DNA of 64,000 nt, taken from positions 1,655,346-1,719,345 of the forward strand of contig PSQN01000016.1 of the NCBI GenBank assembly GCA_002989075.1. The letters run 5' to 3'. The position numbers were made by a program, and so were the translations under genes. Below, in pieces: positions 11,966 through 22,863 of the stretch (within the stretch, counting starts at the first letter, position 1; every line of letters starts with the position of its first letter). The notes beneath the pieces were generated by a model, which was given only the letters and a program-made list of their open reading frames with translations, ran no database searches and was not told the origin of the DNA. The stretch is from Arthonia radiata. Lineage: Eukaryota > Ascomycota > Arthoniomycetes > Arthoniales > Arthoniaceae.

Positions 11966-13172
11966 ATGGCCTCTTCTCTTTGGAACTTGTGAGTATATCG
12001 CCTCCATATACTCAGTCCGGAGGCCGCTGCATCAACATGCACTGTGCGAAACCCTGAGCTAATTCTATGTTCTCTACAGTGCGAGCCGTTTTGGAAGACC
12101 GGCCACCAAAGCCCCCAGTCCTCGTCAGGAGTCACCCGCTGGTCAGCGCTCTCCAATTGCGCCAGACTACAACTCACAGACCTCTCTGAGCTCTCCCGTC
12201 AGTCCACACCCACCTCAGTCCCCGGCCGTACCAGAACAAGCCGCTCAATCGCGACCGCCGAGCAACATGTCCTCCAACTCGTCTCCGAGAAAGACCCCAC
12301 ATTTCTTTCGCGAGGAGAATGCAGGCTTGATTGTCAAAGGAAACTTCATGACGTTGGCGGCGAAGCCGGAGCATGTTGAGAAAGGAGAGTGGCTTGCGCA
12401 CCAAGGTAAGACGTTTGCGGCCCAGATTCACACATTCTAAGCTCGCATGAATGCCATACCTGGACTAAGATCACCTAATCTGTTTATTTGCATGGAACTG
12501 ACATGGCCAAAGTCGTAGAGCAGTGCAGACTACTGGAGGGGATGATCAAAATCATTCAAGAGAACGACTCGCGCACCAAAGAGCCACTCTGTAACCCCCG
12601 CGTGTGTCCGACCATGAGCGCTGCAGAGTAAGTATTCGAAAGCACCATGCGACTTGTTCAATTGCTGACCTGGCAGATTCACGTATACATGGCTGGACAA
12701 CGATAGAAGGCCCATCAGGATACCGGCACAGCAGTACATCTCCTTGGTCCAGAAGTGGATACTTGGCAAGATCAACGACCCCAGAATCTTTCCACAAGGA
12801 GCCCAGGCTCCTTCCAGCGCTGCCATCGCCAATGCCCACAAAGACTGGATCGGCAAAGCCAGTGGATTCCCAGAGAGCTTTGAGAACGATATCAGGAGTC
12901 TGTACCGCCAAATGTTCCGCTGCTATGCACACCTCTATCATGGCCATTGGATCGAACCGTTCTATCATCTGGGCGCCTACAAGGAGCTCAATACGTGTTT
13001 CATCCACTTCGTCAACGTTGGCAAGCTCTTCTACCTATTGGACGATAAGGATTTGAAGCCAATGCAGCCACTCGTAGATATCTGGGCGTCGAAGAATCTA
13101 CTAGCAGTGCCGCAGATTGGTCAGCCACAGCATGAAGCCTACGGGGCCGCACCTGTTGCTTCTGCCGCATGA
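11966..13172 (+). CDS. mob2: MOB2-type kinase activator
   Basis: Mob proteins bind and activate NDR/LATS kinases; Mob2 partners the Cbk1/Orb6/COT1 kinase in polarised growth. Four exons, 11966-11988, 12080-12405, 12513-12627 and 12677-13172, give 319 residues. The 23-nt first exon supplies MASSLWN. A Ser/Pro-rich extension follows (SSPVSPHPPQSPAVP, a possible phospho-region). The Mob fold runs from about residue 85: FFREENAGLIVKGNFMTLA, a Cys pair (CNPRVC), TYTWLDNDRRP, the kinase-binding helices, and the His pair in CYAHLYHGHW. The C-x4-C and H-x4-H pairs are the zinc ligands of the family. The N-terminal extension and the NFMTLA strand fit Mob2 better than Mob1. Introns are 91, 107 and 49 nt. 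Confidence 0.95.
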
Positions 13173-14002
13173 AAAGCTATTGCAATCCCTCGAAAGCAGG
13201 CGAATCTTGAAGATAAGGAGACCGAAGCAGCTCATTCTGGACTTCGACGGCAGAGTATGATGACAACGAAGTTGAATGAGTTGACAGGTAATAGCAGCGC
13301 TGCAGTTGGAGTTGAGTTTGAAGCAGCAGCAGCAAATGTCTAGCAAAGCGGACGACACCCGCTCGTGGCAGTCGAGCTCAGCTGTTGAAAAGACATGTCC
13401 TAAGGGAATGTAAGCCCAGTCATTGAAGTAAATGATTGGTATAGATTCCGAATGCAAGAAAAAATCAAGGAGGTAGCGTCGATAATACGCAGGCCCCGCC
13501 CATCACACCTTGGCTTTCTTTTCCGTCAACATCTTCCCCCATTGAACTATACGCTTTTATGTCGATTGAGCAGGTAACAGCATGTCTGCGTACTACGCAA
13601 TAGCTACCTCAATTCAACACTCGTTCACCAGCTCGCCATGACGCTAATCTTTCGAGCAGACTTTCAGTCCTCTGTGCGATGCGACATCTCGTGCGCAGCG
13701 TTTGACGCCTCCACGAACGCACAGTGCTCGAGAAACTATTACAGGTATCTACATGCCACCGCATCATTCTGCGCAAACAACGACATCAATGTGCGCACAA
13801 TGCAAACACTGCCCTTGAACACTCCCAACAGCCTCGAGTCCTTCTATTTAGTCAACCATGGTGGCCCTGGTCTTCCTTGCTCTTCACCGGCATCAAGCCA
13901 CCAGGTACGTCCCCGTCCTGCTGCCTATCTATATCGTCTTGGGTCTCTCAAAGCGCTCGTATATCTTCCGTGCCCAGAACACGATCAAATATTCATCTCC
14001 AT
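13173..14002. other. Intergenic, possibly with an upstream exon of the next gene
   Basis: Mostly short frames. A possible first exon for the next gene lies at 13858-13904 (MVALVFLAL..., good context ccATGg). It would be spliced with donor gtacgt to an acceptor at 13977, which is in phase with the downstream frame. Without transcript data I cannot choose. Confidence 0.4.
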
Positions 14003-15550
14003 ATGACCCGAGCAATGCTTCTCCCAACTCACAATATACACTACGACAACACCAGTATACAGCCTCGAGCTGCCACAGATACTACCGCACAAGCAACGCC
14101 TAACAGCTCTATATCTGGCAAGATGAACATGCCATACTGGTCCCTGATCCTTATAGCCATCCTAGGCGCCTTATGCCTCGCTTTCATCCTATATGAGTCG
14201 ATCAAATGCTGCATCCGCCGCCGGCGTCGACGCCAACAGCGAGTGATAGAAGCTGGCCGCGCGACTCTCTGCGAATGGGTCGCCGAAGTCTTCTTTCCTA
14301 CCTCTGGCGGCGCACTCCACTTTCGCAGCCATGATAGTCCTATACCCGTCGGCAACGCCAACGACCTGGATCTTGAAAAAAGCGTCCATATGCCCGAGAT
14401 GACAACCCGTGGTGAGCTGCCCTCACCCACACTGGCCGAGTCTACTAAACCCTCCCAGCACAATGATAACAGCTACGTCTCCCGTCTGCGCCAGCTATGC
14501 CGTGGTGAGCGCCTGCAAGCATCGCGTGCTTCCACGCCATCTCCTTATAAGACCAGCGAGGACACGACTCCGATCGCAAACTCAAACCTCACGCCGCAGA
14601 AGGCGGTCAAGAACCAAAGTAAACTCCGTCGTCTGCTGCTGTGTCAGCCTCGCCATGGAACAAAGTTCTTGACCTCTCCACAACAAGACGCGGCAAACTT
14701 CTACAGCAGCAAGAATATCATACAACCTGAGATCGACCGCGCGCTGAGCGGCTATGTGCTGCCATCGCCCTTGATACTGCGAGGCAGCGTGCAGCCGCAG
14801 CTCGATCCTCTGAATGAGGTCGATTCTGTTGTCCAGCAGCGCCTGAGCACGTTCAGCTTCGGCTTTCCTCGCCAGTCTGCTACTAGCGCTGAGGAAGTAG
14901 ACGAGCCTTTCTCCCCGCTCAGTCGCGCCAGCATCGTCCCCTCCGCCCAACTGGAACCCCTTTCTCCTGTCTCACCTTTGAGCATCGGATCTCCTACATT
15001 TGGCGCAGCATTGCGTACAACAAACGGCCGAGCAAGCAACGCAAGCTTCATCGGCTTCATCAGCCCATGCAAACCTACCTTCGACCCCGAACACTTCGCC
15101 GACTGGCAAGCAAAACTCCACGAAAACGCCCGCAAAGCCAGCGTCGCCGACTCGTGGATCCAAGCACGCCGTGGCAGCGCGTTCGCCAAACTCTGCACGC
15201 CTGTCGAGGAGTCTCACGATACATGTACTACACACACCACGCCTTCTTCACCTACCTCCGGCACCCCAGACACAGGCACCTCCATTACAACAGCCTCAGA
15301 GCAACCCAACACTGCTGAAAAACGCAGCACCCCCCTCTCGATCTTCACAGACCTCGCTCCCGCCCAGCCTTACCTCACTACAGGCACGCCGACCACAGGC
15401 GCGACGATGTACAGCTACGAGACGGCCGAGGAATTTTGGGCGCGCACGGGGATCTTGGGGGACACGGTTTACGAGAGTCCGACGTTTGCGGCCGGGGCGT
15501 ATAATTTTGATGGGAGGGGTTTTGAGGGGTTTGATGGGGTGTTTTGTTGA
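14003..15550 (+). CDS. Single-pass membrane protein with long cytosolic Ser/Thr-rich tail, unknown function
   Basis: Not recognised. The frame is open from 13724, but the first ATG is at 14003, giving 515 residues. A short Thr/Ser/Asn-rich N-terminus with possible N-glycosylation (TPNSS) precedes one strong TM helix at about residues 44-66 (WSLILIAILGALCLAFILY). That is followed at once by a Cys/Arg cluster (CCIRRRRRRQQR), so positive-inside topology puts the long C-terminal tail in the cytosol. The tail is rich in Ser, Pro and Thr with repeated SP/TP sites (LSPVSPLSIGSP). It looks like a surface sensor or adaptor, but nothing proves this. A spliced alternative start at 13858 would add a hydrophobic leader. 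Confidence 0.65.
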   Translation: MTRAMLLPTHNIHYDNTSIQPRAATDTTAQATPNSSISGKMNMPYWSLILIAILGALCLAFILYESIKCCIRRRRRRQQRVIEAGRATLCEWVAEVFFPTSGGALHFRSHDSPIPVGNANDLDLEKSVHMPEMTTRGELPSPTLAESTKPSQHNDNSYVSRLRQLCRGERLQASRASTPSPYKTSEDTTPIANSNLTPQKAVKNQSKLRRLLLCQPRHGTKFLTSPQQDAANFYSSKNIIQPEIDRALSGYVLPSPLILRGSVQPQLDPLNEVDSVVQQRLSTFSFGFPRQSATSAEEVDEPFSPLSRASIVPSAQLEPLSPVSPLSIGSPTFGAALRTTNGRASNASFIGFISPCKPTFDPEHFADWQAKLHENARKASVADSWIQARRGSAFAKLCTPVEESHDTCTTHTTPSSPTSGTPDTGTSITTASEQPNTAEKRSTPLSIFTDLAPAQPYLTTGTPTTGATMYSYETAEEFWARTGILGDTVYESPTFAAGAYNFDGRGFEGFDGVFC

Positions 15551-16114
15551 TGACTTTTTCTTTTTCTTCGACAATCGTATAAATGATGGTTGGCATGGGA
15601 AAGAGAAGAGATGAAGAGAAGTAAAGGAGAGGAAGAGATGGATTTGACATGGTATGGATAGAGAGAAGACTTCGATCCAGAGGTCATACCTGATGTATAA
15701 ATAACGTGAATGAGGAGAAATGAAGATGTAAGGCATTTGAATTGTGGCTTACGAAAACATTCTGTTAATGCAATTTGATGTGATATCTTTGTTAGTGTGA
15801 TATTGTTGGCTACCGTCCTGCACTTAGGGACAGGCGTAGATACCTTACTTCAAACGTAGATAGTAGTGATTCCGCGTCACGGACTGTGCGAGAGCTAGAC
15901 AGTCAAGTCAAAATCGTCAATCTGATGACTTTTGATTGACAGGATACATTATCATTACCTCTTACAACTGCCCACGCAAGACGAAACGCTCGATATTTCT
16001 ACTGGATCTGTGAGCTGTTATCTACGCGGTTGCCGTATGTTCAGACATGATGTCGTCGACCTGACCTCTTGCAATGTTGCGGCGCAATGCATCCTCCGCT
16101 CAACCAGCTGTTGC
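15551..16114. other. Intergenic, convergent 3' ends
   Basis: Lies between the convergent membrane-protein and NTF2-like genes. It is purine-rich on the plus strand just after the stop (15560-15670). No gene is seen. Confidence 0.5.
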
Positions 16115-17019
16115 TCATAGGTTCTTCGCAGGGGTATCAGCACTGTTCTGATCGGCACCATCATAGACCCTGACAGGCTCTTTCTTGCCCAGCTTGTCAG
16201 CCTCGAACGCCTTGACCTCATCGCTGCTCATAAGCTTGGGCACCTGGTCGGCTTGGTACTTCTTGAAGCTACGCAGGCATGTCAGTGACCCACTCATCAC
16301 AAGCCCGTAACGCACAACACTTACTTGAACCCCAACCCCTTATGACTATAGTCCTTATCATTCGCCTGATCCTTATGGAACTTAACCTGAATGAACTCCG
16401 AATCAACAGTCGCAGGATCAAGCGACAGCGACACAATAGCATTAATATGCGCCGTCTTCGGCAGGAGCTTGAACGTCCACGCCTATCTCTTGTCAGCCCA
16501 CTCCCACACACACCTCTGAAATGCAACACCACTCACCTGCGCATTCCTAAACTGAATCAAGTCGCGATCATTCGTAACGACCTGCCATCCTTCATTCCAG
16601 CTATCCTTGAACAGCTTCGGCAGCGCAAACCACTGGCACGCCATCTTGTACCGGTCGTTCGCGTACACGAACTGGTCGTCGTACACGCAGTCGCGGGTGT
16701 ACCGCTTCACACGCTCGACGGTGGGCTTGCACGAATAGAGCTCGATGATGTCTTTGACGAGGGCTTCGCGCTGCGGAGACAGGGGCAGCGACTTGGAGGG
16801 GTCGGGGGGCACTTCGGCTTCACTGAGGGCCTGGCGCGGCTCGAAGTGCTCGCCGGATTGGCCGGCGGAGTTGGGGAAGTTGATCTTGCCGCTGTCTTGG
16901 GACATCTTGGGGGTTGTGGTGAAGGTGCGTGTGGGGTTTGCGAAGGTGGGAGTGTGGATGGCGAGAGGTTTGTAGTGTGTACGAAGAGCTATGTTAGGAG
17001 AGCGTCTCAAGGCGAACAT
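16115..17019 (-). CDS. SnoaL/NTF2-like protein with mitochondrial presequence
   Basis: Three exons, 17019-16537, 16482-16325 and 16268-16115, give 264 residues. Residues 1-38 are rich in Arg, Ala and Thr with no acidic residues (MFALRRSPNIALRTHYKP...PTRTFTTTPK), typical of a mitochondrial targeting sequence. A second Met at 39 could give a non-imported form. The body has the features of a fungal NTF2/SnoaL-like domain: a helix with IIELYSCKPTVERVKRY, then YDDQFVYANDRYKMACQWFALPKLF, and after the splice WTFKLLPKTAHINAIVSLSLD. The C-terminus is charged (KLGKKEPVRVYDGADQN). The family is known only as a fold, so no substrate or enzyme role is claimed. The 5' end is head to tail with the transporter gene downstream on the minus strand. 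Confidence 0.8.
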
Positions 17020-17485
17020 AAAGACGATGAAGGAAATAGCAGAGCTTCGCTGGTGCCTTTGATCATCTGGCAGGAGCTGTTCGATCGCGCCGCTTCACGT
17101 ATACACTCGTCATAGACGATTAGCCGGGCATGACACGGTTTGCTGCACTGTGCTACGGCAGTCTGGGCAGTGTTGTGTTACTTGAAGACATCGTCGATCG
17201 AGTGCGTCTTTGACAGCCATTGCAGTAGGCAACGGAATATCTATTTGGTGAAGCAGGTCTCATCCTTGCGACCGTTCTCAATGGCACATGACGTAGTGGA
17301 TAGAGTTACGCCTAATGCAGCTAAGCTTGGCGGGTGAAGAGCCTCAGGGTCCTCATCCACGATCTCATCTGATAATCTTGGCTAAATGTTGACGGCGGTT
17401 AGGCCTGACGGTCTCGAAGGACCCACTGGATATGCTGTTGAAATAAAGTGGTGTGGGCAGATGGATTTCATCGCTTGCGTGTGCT
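17020..17485. other. Intergenic
   Basis: Between the transporter 3' end and the NTF2-like gene start. No gene is seen. Confidence 0.5.
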
Positions 17486-19367
17486 CTAATCGCCCTTGAT
17501 GCCCGCACCCAGGCCTGCCTTTTCTTCGCCCACCACTTCCACGGACCCAATGCTACCCAACCGACCTTCCTCTTGCATGCTTTTCCTAGTCACCTCATCT
17601 GTGATTTCATCAACAAGACCATACTCATAGGCTTTCCTCTCGACCTCCTCATCACTCAAGTATGGCAACTCCTTAGCCGCCCGGATGTAGTTCTTCTCCA
17701 CGAAGCCCTTCGCGAAAATGATATCAATCTCTTCGAGCGAGCGACGCTTCGTCTCCGGATAGAAGACCCAGATGACGGGCAGAAAGCAAGCGTTGACAAC
17801 CGCGAAGAAGAGGTAAGTGCCCCAGCCAATGTGATCCAACATGATAGGTGTGATCATGACAATCAAAAAGTTGAATAACCTAGGAACAAGATATCAGCAC
17901 AGCTCCTTCTTGAGTTCCGGCTCAAACAAAGCACCACGCCGGCGCGCTAGCTGCTTGATTATAGCTTCGCATCTTCGCATTGGAGTGTGTGGATGGTCTT
18001 ACCAATTCGTACAGGTGCTGACCGCATTGGCTTTTGCGCGAGTCTTGATAGGATTAATCTCGGCAGGATAGAGCCAAGGCAGCGGTAGCCACGTGATCGC
18101 GAAGCTGATAATGTAGGTGAATAGACCCACAGCAGCCCCCTTGGAGGCGGCAGGTGTACCTGGTATAAGGCAGGCGAAGGCGAGGATCATGGAGGACATC
18201 TGGCCAACCGTGCCCCAGAGGAAGAGCGGACGGCGTCCAACACGCTCAATGATGAACCACGAGCCGGTGGCAGAGATCGCGTAGACGATGGTAAAGATGC
18301 CGCCCATAAGTAGGGCGAAGTTGTGACGGCCGGGTGTAATGCTGGTTTCGAAAAGTACCTGTGCGCTTCACGTTAGCACCCTCGGCTCCTGATGTAGTTA
18401 GCGTCGACGGCGGCCTCACGGGAAAATAGTAGATACTGGCGTTGCAGCCTCCTACTTGCTGCATGAATTGTGAACTAGCGCCCAGCATCATGCGGCGGAA
18501 GTGCTGTGTCTTTCCGTTGGTGAAGAGAGCTTTGATGGGCGTGCCCTTGCGTCCGGCGTAACCGGAAGCGCGAATAGAGTCCTGAATGACCGCCACCTGG
18601 ACTTGAGTCTCGTGGTCGTCGAGCTCAAGACCGCGAAGAGCGGCTATAACTTGCGTACCTTCGTCTAGACGGTCGCGTGTCATCAGCCAACGTGGTGATT
18701 CAGGCAACCAATACATGGGGATCGAGACAATGAGTGCAAAGATGCACTGAAAGGCGATGGGGAAGCGCCATGAAAGGTCAGCAGAGCCATAAGAGCAGCC
18801 AAAGTCAATCCAGTAGGCGATGAGTGTGCCCCAGGCGATGATGCCACCCTCGATGCAGATGAGCAATCCTCGATTGGTCGTCTTCGAACATTCGGCCTGA
18901 TACGTGGGAATCGTCGAGGTGTTGATACCATTGCCCACTCCCATCACAATTCTACCAATAATGAATTGGGCAAGCTGAGAGCCAGTGCTAAACGAAGTGA
19001 CTTGAATGATAACGCCCAGAATCATGATGAGACCTCCAGCTATCATCGCGCGGCGTCTCCCGATGAAGTCGCCAAACGCTAGAATTGTGATGGCGCCGAA
19101 AAGACAACCGATCTCGTAGATAGCGGTGACAAAGCCCTGCATGGTTGAGTCGTTCTTCAATTGAGGGAACTGATCGAGGAAAGCTGTTGCGGTGATGATA
19201 CCGGACCTTGGTGCATGTGAATATGATAGCTCGACTTGAAACGACCTCGGCGCATCTTACATTACGCCTTGGTCATAGCCAAAAAGCAGAAAGCCAGTCG
19301 TGGCCACGAAGCTGACGGCCAGCGACAGCGGCCGACCCGTCAGGCCCATGAACCGTGGTGGTGCCAT
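17486..19367 (-). CDS. MFS sugar transporter (hexose/lactose permease type)
   Basis: Plasma-membrane sugar:H+ symporter of the MFS sugar porter family. Four exons, 19367-19261, 19206-18420, 18358-18003 and 17879-17486, give 547 residues with the expected 12 TM segments. Signature motifs in order: GFLLFGYDQGVMSGI in TM1 (split by intron 1), GDFIGRRRAM in the 2-3 loop, GRIVMGVGNGINTSTIPTYQAE, the PESPRWLM motif before the central loop, QQVGGCNASIYYFP in TM7, GRRPLF, WLPLPWLYPAEI with PAE in TM10, and PETKRRSLEEID at the end of TM12. The start at 19367 gives a short cytosolic leader (MAPPRFMGLTGRPLSLA). The exact sugar cannot be read from the sequence. It is divergent from the ste14 gene. Confidence 0.93.
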
Positions 19368-20226
19368 ATCGCCGTCTTACAAGCGCCAATGCGCAACAAC
19401 GCTCTGAGGTTTGGAAGCAATCCTGAGGACCTGTCGTGAGAAGCCTCTTGTAAGACAAGGACGTTCGGCCGTACCACTGTAATGTAGCTGCATGTGATCC
19501 TACAGAGTCTTCAACACATGCGATTAGCCTTCACGTCGGCGTCTCGAGATATAATGGATGGCCCAACGAGTGGGAAGGTCAGAAGCTTTTGCTTGGATTG
19601 CAGACATTTTTGGAGTTTACCTCGCTTGTGGACTAGGATTAGCGGTCGGGTTGCAGAGCTGCAAGAAGTCCAGCGCTGTCAATGGTGGATCACTGGGGGC
19701 TTGTGGGTACCAAATGATACCCTACAAGTCGCGGCACTTGTGCGGGGTCTCCTCCACGTCCTCGTGCTCAAATCCTTCTCCGGGCGAGTAAAAGCCGCGG
19801 CAGACATGGGCTTTAAATTAAATTGAGGTCTCGGGCCTGAAGTTACTTCAGCTGATGTCAAAGTCCCGTTATTGAAGCGTTCGAGGCTCGATTGAGAGAC
19901 GAAAGTGAGAGGTACCGAGTCAATGGTGCATTGGACTGGAGCTGTAGTGGCGGGAGATCGGACGGAAAGGTTCCATTCACACTTACCGTTATTACCGTAT
20001 CTGGAGTGTGTGTATCGGTACTGCCAAGCCTGCGTCACGAGGTTCTGACTCGACTTTGGGAAATGCGCGTCCAAAGCTCTGCGATCATTATTGTCAGCAT
20101 TCCTTGGTGACCGCGCGCGCCCTCCTCGTTATTCATGGCCGCCGGCCATCTCAGCACTTTCGTCACGGTGTGCTTCCCATTGCAAAGGCTACTTCTATCC
20201 CCATAGAGCATCGGTAGTCCCCGCTC
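19368..20226. promoter_or_regulatory. Divergent intergenic region, sugar transporter / ste14
   Basis: 859 nt containing both promoters. Several short frames are present but none is convincing. No specific regulatory site is claimed. Confidence 0.4.
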
Positions 20227-21099
20227 ATGGAATCAACACCTCTTCATTTCAACAAAGACTCCAGACGCGATTCCTCTGACATCGGCTGGCCCACTCAGCA
20301 GAATGGCACTCGTTCGCGCTCTACGCGACCCACGTACTGCGAGCCTTCTTCCTCAGATTCTGACAGCGGCTCTTCGACTTCTATCGATCTTGTAGCAGCC
20401 TGCAATTTTCCAGATGGATCCAAATCTTTATCCGGTATTGCGGTCCGAGCCTTTCTTTTGGGCGTCGCGCTGGGCGTAAGCCTTATCTTGACGGTTCAAT
20501 TGTTGCTCCAGAAGTCATACTGGCGGCCGCCATTCTTCCTGACATTTTTGTCGCTCTTTCACTTCCTCGAATACTACCTCACGGCCCGCTACAACACTCC
20601 CTCCGCAAATGTGAACGCGTTTCTACTGAGTCGAAATGGTCGAGCTTACAACGCCGCACACACTGGCGCGCTACTCGAATGCGTGGTCACAGCATACTTG
20701 TTCCCTTCCTGGCAGCAATATCTTTCAAACTCATACACAATCGCGTTGGGCTTTACCATGATGATTGTTGGGCAGTTGACGCGGAGCGCAGCTATGGCAA
20801 AAGCGGGAACCAATTTCAATCACACCGTACAAACACGGCGGATTGAGGACCATGTGCTTGTCACTACTGGCATATACACCTCGTTCAGACACCCGAGCTA
20901 CTTCGGCTTCTTTTGGTGGGGATTGGGCACCCAGCTGGTCCTGGGCAATCTGTTCTGTTTTCTCGCTTATACTTGCATACTGTGGCGCTTCTTCAAGGGC
21001 AGGATTCACAAAGAAGAGGAGCTATTGGTCGAGTTTTTCGGGAAAGAGTACGAGGATTACCGAGCTCGGACTCGAGTTTGGATTCCGTTCATCAAATAG
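20227..21099 (+). CDS. ste14: Protein-S-isoprenylcysteine O-methyltransferase
   Basis: ER membrane enzyme that uses S-adenosylmethionine to methylate the C-terminal prenylcysteine of CaaX proteins (Ras, Rho, a-factor-like pheromone). A single exon of 290 residues. A Ser-rich cytosolic N-terminus of about 70 residues is followed by several TM segments, with the family stretch FLTFLSLFHFLEYYLTARYN, then RSAAMAKAGTNFNHTVQ. The SAM-binding signature is RHPSYFGFFWW (about residues 221-231). The C-terminal KEEELLVEFFGKEYEDYRARTRVWIPFIK is nearly diagnostic. An intact catalytic core is visible. The N-terminal extension is longer than in yeast Ste14, but the ATG at 20227 is the only reasonable start in this frame. 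Confidence 0.95.
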   Translation: MESTPLHFNKDSRRDSSDIGWPTQQNGTRSRSTRPTYCEPSSSDSDSGSSTSIDLVAACNFPDGSKSLSGIAVRAFLLGVALGVSLILTVQLLLQKSYWRPPFFLTFLSLFHFLEYYLTARYNTPSANVNAFLLSRNGRAYNAAHTGALLECVVTAYLFPSWQQYLSNSYTIALGFTMMIVGQLTRSAAMAKAGTNFNHTVQTRRIEDHVLVTTGIYTSFRHPSYFGFFWWGLGTQLVLGNLFCFLAYTCILWRFFKGRIHKEEELLVEFFGKEYEDYRARTRVWIPFIK

Positions 21100-21447
21100 A
21101 CAACATTGCCTGCGCGTCTAAAAACCTGCAATACGCGATTGCTGCGGCATATACTGCATACACGGGATATCTATCAGCCCGATTACTCAGCTGCTTATGT
21201 CCGGCTCGGTTGTGTGTAGGACTGGCGCCTGCGGAAGAGCATGACGCCGAGAAAGGCTCCGGCTTCCGGAACCGCAAGGGAACAGACTCTACCTACTAGA
21301 ATAGGCTAGCTGTTCAACATCAGGATTTATGCGGCTGGATACAGTATTATATAAAGAGCGACATAGTGGGCACATTTTCTTCACCCACAAACAACAAAAT
21401 CAGAGATCGGGTATCCAACACCAAGATACAGCGCAACCGTGTCCAGC
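21100..21447. other. Intergenic with TATA box
   Basis: Short gap before the first MAPEG gene. A TATA-like element is listed separately; nothing else is seen. Confidence 0.5.
21348..21355 (+). promoter_or_regulatory. TATA box of first MAPEG gene
   Basis: TATATAAA lies 93 nt upstream of the ATG at 21448, a normal distance in filamentous fungi. It suggests a regulated rather than purely housekeeping promoter. Confidence 0.5.
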
Positions 21448-21988
21448 ATGGCCACCATCGAAGTATCAAGCACCTATGGGTATGATCCACTCTTTTTCTT
21501 GTGGTCTCCTTGATTCCTCGAAGCTCAACTTTTATAGCTACGTGCTTCTCGTCGTATGCACACAGTTCTTCCTCAGCACTTGGCACGGTCTGCGCGTCAA
21601 CAGGTTTCGCAAACGAATCGCCCTCCCTTATCCCAATATGTACACGCTTCCGGATCACAACATCACTGCCACCGACAGCGACGACGAGAAGACGAAAAAG
21701 AGGCGGGACGCATATCTGTTCAACTGCGCGCAGCGAGCACATGGAAATTTCCTTGAGAATCTCCCGCAAACTATAGCATGTATGCTCGTTGCGGGCTTGA
21801 AATATCCGATCCTAACGATCGTGTGTGGGCTGGGCTGGTGTGTCTTGAGAGTTATATATGCCCGGGGATACACCGCGGAGGATCAAGAGGCTGGAAAGGG
21901 TCGACTGCGCGGGAAGTACTGGTTTGTGTTCCAGCTTGTCTTAATCATCGAAGTTATGTGGATGGGTGTGAGCTTCGCTCTATCCTGA
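21448..21988 (+). CDS. MAPEG family protein (microsomal glutathione S-transferase 3 type), copy 1
   Basis: MAPEG proteins are four-helix ER enzymes that conjugate glutathione or reduce lipid peroxides. Two exons, 21448-21479 and 21538-21988, give 160 residues. Exon 1 encodes MATIEVSSTY and the intron splits the next Gly codon. Exon 2 begins YVLLVVCTQFFLSTWHGLRV, then a basic loop and PYPNMYT, as in MGST3. The glutathione-binding helix reads FNCAQRAHGNFLE, matching the conserved FNC-QR-H---E pattern. GLKYP, a hydrophobic third helix, ARGY and a final hydrophobic helix follow. An acidic/basic insertion (DSDDEKTKKRRD) lies before the FNC motif. A divergent second copy follows directly downstream. 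Confidence 0.9.
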
Positions 21989-22153
21989 TAATAATGGTGG
22001 GGCTTTGTTGCCATCACCGACAAAGATTGCACATTGCCGGAAACAGCTAGCGTTTCAATGTTTGCTTTGAGACAATCATTCAATGCTCTATATCATCCAT
22101 GAAACTGTCCTTGAGATGCATCTCTGGAGCCAGAAACTTTCAATCCAGCCAAG

Positions 22154-22706
22154 ATGGAGGTAGTCACAGTGTTGGTCCCAAGTGAATATGGGTAAGATCA
22201 CAGTTGTTCTCACGTGTCCAAAACGAGGACCAGATTTGACCAAGTAGTACAGCGCGGTACTCCTCACAGTCGCCTCCATCATCCTTGTCCGGTTCTGGCA
22301 CATGGTGTACGCTGTTACCTTCCAGATGGACGCTCAAATACCCCCTCATCTACGTTACGCTCCTCACGACTACATCACGCCTAACGACGACGAGCAAGTA
22401 AGGGCTCGGAAGGGCAGACTTGCATATCAAAACGACCGCATGCAGCATGAAGCCGAGTGCGTTTCTGAGGCTTACGCCTCCGTTATCAGCATGGTCCTAA
22501 TCTCCGGGTTGAAATACCCGTATGCGTCGATCATTTGTGGTGTGAGCTGGTGTGTCGGCAAGATGTTCAGAACTGTGGTTTATGGTAAACAGACCCAGCC
22601 CAAGAGGTTGACCAAGTTGCTGCTGTTCAATTTCGCTGTTTCGTTACTATACGCGGTACTTGTGGTTCTGACTATCATGGTGGGGGCGAGCTTGTTGTTG
22701 TCATAA
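22154..22706 (+). CDS. MAPEG-like protein, copy 2, with degenerate active-site helix
   Basis: Tandem paralogue of the preceding gene. Two exons, 22154-22191 and 22253-22706, give 163 residues. The intron splits the Gly codon of EYG exactly as in copy 1 (after Gly nucleotide 2), which is strong evidence of duplication. The topology is retained: AVLLTVASIILVRFWH, GLKYPYASIICGVSWCVGK and a last helix LLYAVLVVLTIMVGASLLLS. The glutathione motif is lost: where copy 1 has FNCAQRAHGNFLE, this copy reads NDRMQHEAECVSE, keeping only the Gln and the final Glu and replacing the Arg by His. It is probably not an ordinary glutathione transferase. It may be a pseudoenzyme, a new activity or a decaying gene, although the frame is intact. 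Confidence 0.75.
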
Positions 22707-22863
22707 CAGGCGGCGAGGGCAAAGGCATCATCGACAAGACTCGTTGGGCTACTTTGGTTGTCTGAGCATGTGGCTATCGGACAGAGGCGCGGGTCTACGC
22801 ATGTGCACCACACTCTGCTGCGTTCATATCACCCCATCTAACGCAACAACACCATATCACCAT

